Position numbers and translations under genes: made by a program. A stretch of DNA of 5,893 bases from Gracilibacteraceae bacterium (lineage in GTDB: Bacteria; Bacillota; Desulfitobacteriia; Desulfitobacteriales; Syntrophobotulaceae): NCBI GenBank assembly GCA_031255985.1, contig JAIRRL010000023.1, positions 1 through 5,893 on the forward strand. Direction: 5' to 3'. The notes beneath the pieces are model-generated. The model did no database searches. It was not told the DNA's origin and saw only the letters and a list, made by a program, of their open reading frames with translations. Shown piece by piece: positions 5,340 through 5,893 of the stretch (position 1 is its first letter; every line of letters starts with the position of its first letter).

Positions 5340-5893
5340 ATGTCCCGGAATGACGAATCTCAAACCTTTCGCAGCGGTTTTGTCGCGGTGGTCGGGCGGC
5401 CGAACGCGGGCAAATCCACTTTGCTGAATACTCTGCTGGAACGGAAAATCGTGATCGTTTCGGATAAACCCCAGACGACGCGCGGGAACATCCGTTGCGT
5501 CCTGACCGGCGAACGGGGGCAGATCATCTTTGTCGATACGCCGGGCGTACATAAGCCGCGGCGCTTGCTGGGAGAATATATGATGAGCGCGGCGCGGGAA
5601 GCGCTGGCCGGCGCCGACGCCGCACTGCTGGTCGTGGACGCTTCCGTTCCTTTCGGTTCCGGAGACGAGTATTTACTGGCGCTGGCGCGGGCGAGCGGTC
5701 TGCCGCTTGTACTCGCCCTGAATAAAACAGACCTGACGCGGCCCGAAGAACTCGCCGCCCGCACCGGCTTTTATGCCGCTCAGGCTGATTTCCGGGCGAT
5801 CGCGCCGGTTTCCGCCCTGCGGCAAGAAAATACGGCGGCGCTGCCGGAGACGCTTTTTTCCCTCCTGCCGCCCGGCCCGGCCTTCTATGACCC
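5340..5893 (+). CDS. era: GTPase Era, 5' part only (cut by window end)
   Basis: Era is a GTPase that binds the 3' end of 16S rRNA and guides 30S subunit assembly, linking it to growth and cell division. The 184 whole codons present cover the G domain: G1 GRPNAGKST (19-27), switch region PQTTRGN (44-50), G3 DTPGVHKP (66-73), G4 NKTD (128-131) and G5 SAL (158-160). The C-terminal KH domain that holds the RNA would lie beyond the window; the full family length is about 300 aa. The ATG at 5340 is 3 nt after the ybeY stop. GGAG at 5324-5327 is 12 nt away, a weak site, so translation may be coupled to ybeY. The usual TTRN-x-I-x-G of switch I reads TTRGNIRC here. No frameshift is seen in the part available. 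Confidence 0.97.
   Translation, partial: MSRNDESQTFRSGFVAVVGRPNAGKSTLLNTLLERKIVIVSDKPQTTRGNIRCVLTGERGQIIFVDTPGVHKPRRLLGEYMMSAAREALAGADAALLVVDASVPFGSGDEYLLALARASGLPLVLALNKTDLTRPEELAARTGFYAAQADFRAIAPVSALRQENTAALPETLFSLLPPGPAFYD

Overview
The window carries an ordinary chromosomal block of a bacterium, most likely a member of the Bacillota (Firmicutes). The order phoH, pgpH/yqfF (7TM-HD phosphodiesterase), ybeY, era, all on one strand and tightly packed, matches the conserved core cluster of that phylum. The base composition is fairly GC-rich by eye, and GC-rich clostridial or Negativicutes-type lineages would fit, but nothing here fixes the rank below phylum.

Layout, all on the + strand. Positions 1-138 hold an A-rich stretch and a strong sigma-A/sigma-70 type promoter (GTGACA, 17-nt spacer, TATAAT). 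The promoter drives an 81-codon gene for a small Gly/Ala/Lys-rich protein with a hydrophobic C-terminus (139-384). A 10-bp perfect hairpin followed by a short T-rich run (415-449) closes this unit. A roughly 110-nt leader then precedes ilvC (558-1550, ketol-acid reductoisomerase). ilvC is followed without a terminator by phoH (1573-2541), pgpH (2558-4879), ybeY (4869-5336) and the 5' part of era (5340 to the window end). Gaps are 22 and 16 nt, then an 11-nt overlap, then a 3-nt gap.

phoH, ybeY and era are functionally linked: YbeY is a metal-dependent endoribonuclease of 16S rRNA maturation, PhoH/YbeZ is its ATPase-type partner in other bacteria, and Era is the GTPase that checks the 3' end of 16S rRNA during 30S assembly. 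The 7TM-HD protein is expected to degrade cyclic di-AMP. Two features of the cluster differ from the Bacillus arrangement. ilvC, a branched-chain amino-acid gene, sits directly upstream in apparent read-through, and dgkA and cdd are absent between ybeY and era.

I do not see a mobile element, CRISPR array, phage gene, tRNA or rRNA. The least explained part is the 81-aa gene with its strong expression signals, followed by the ilvC leader, where a hairpin overlaps the start of a possible 33-codon ORF. I see no strong case for a new multi-gene system.
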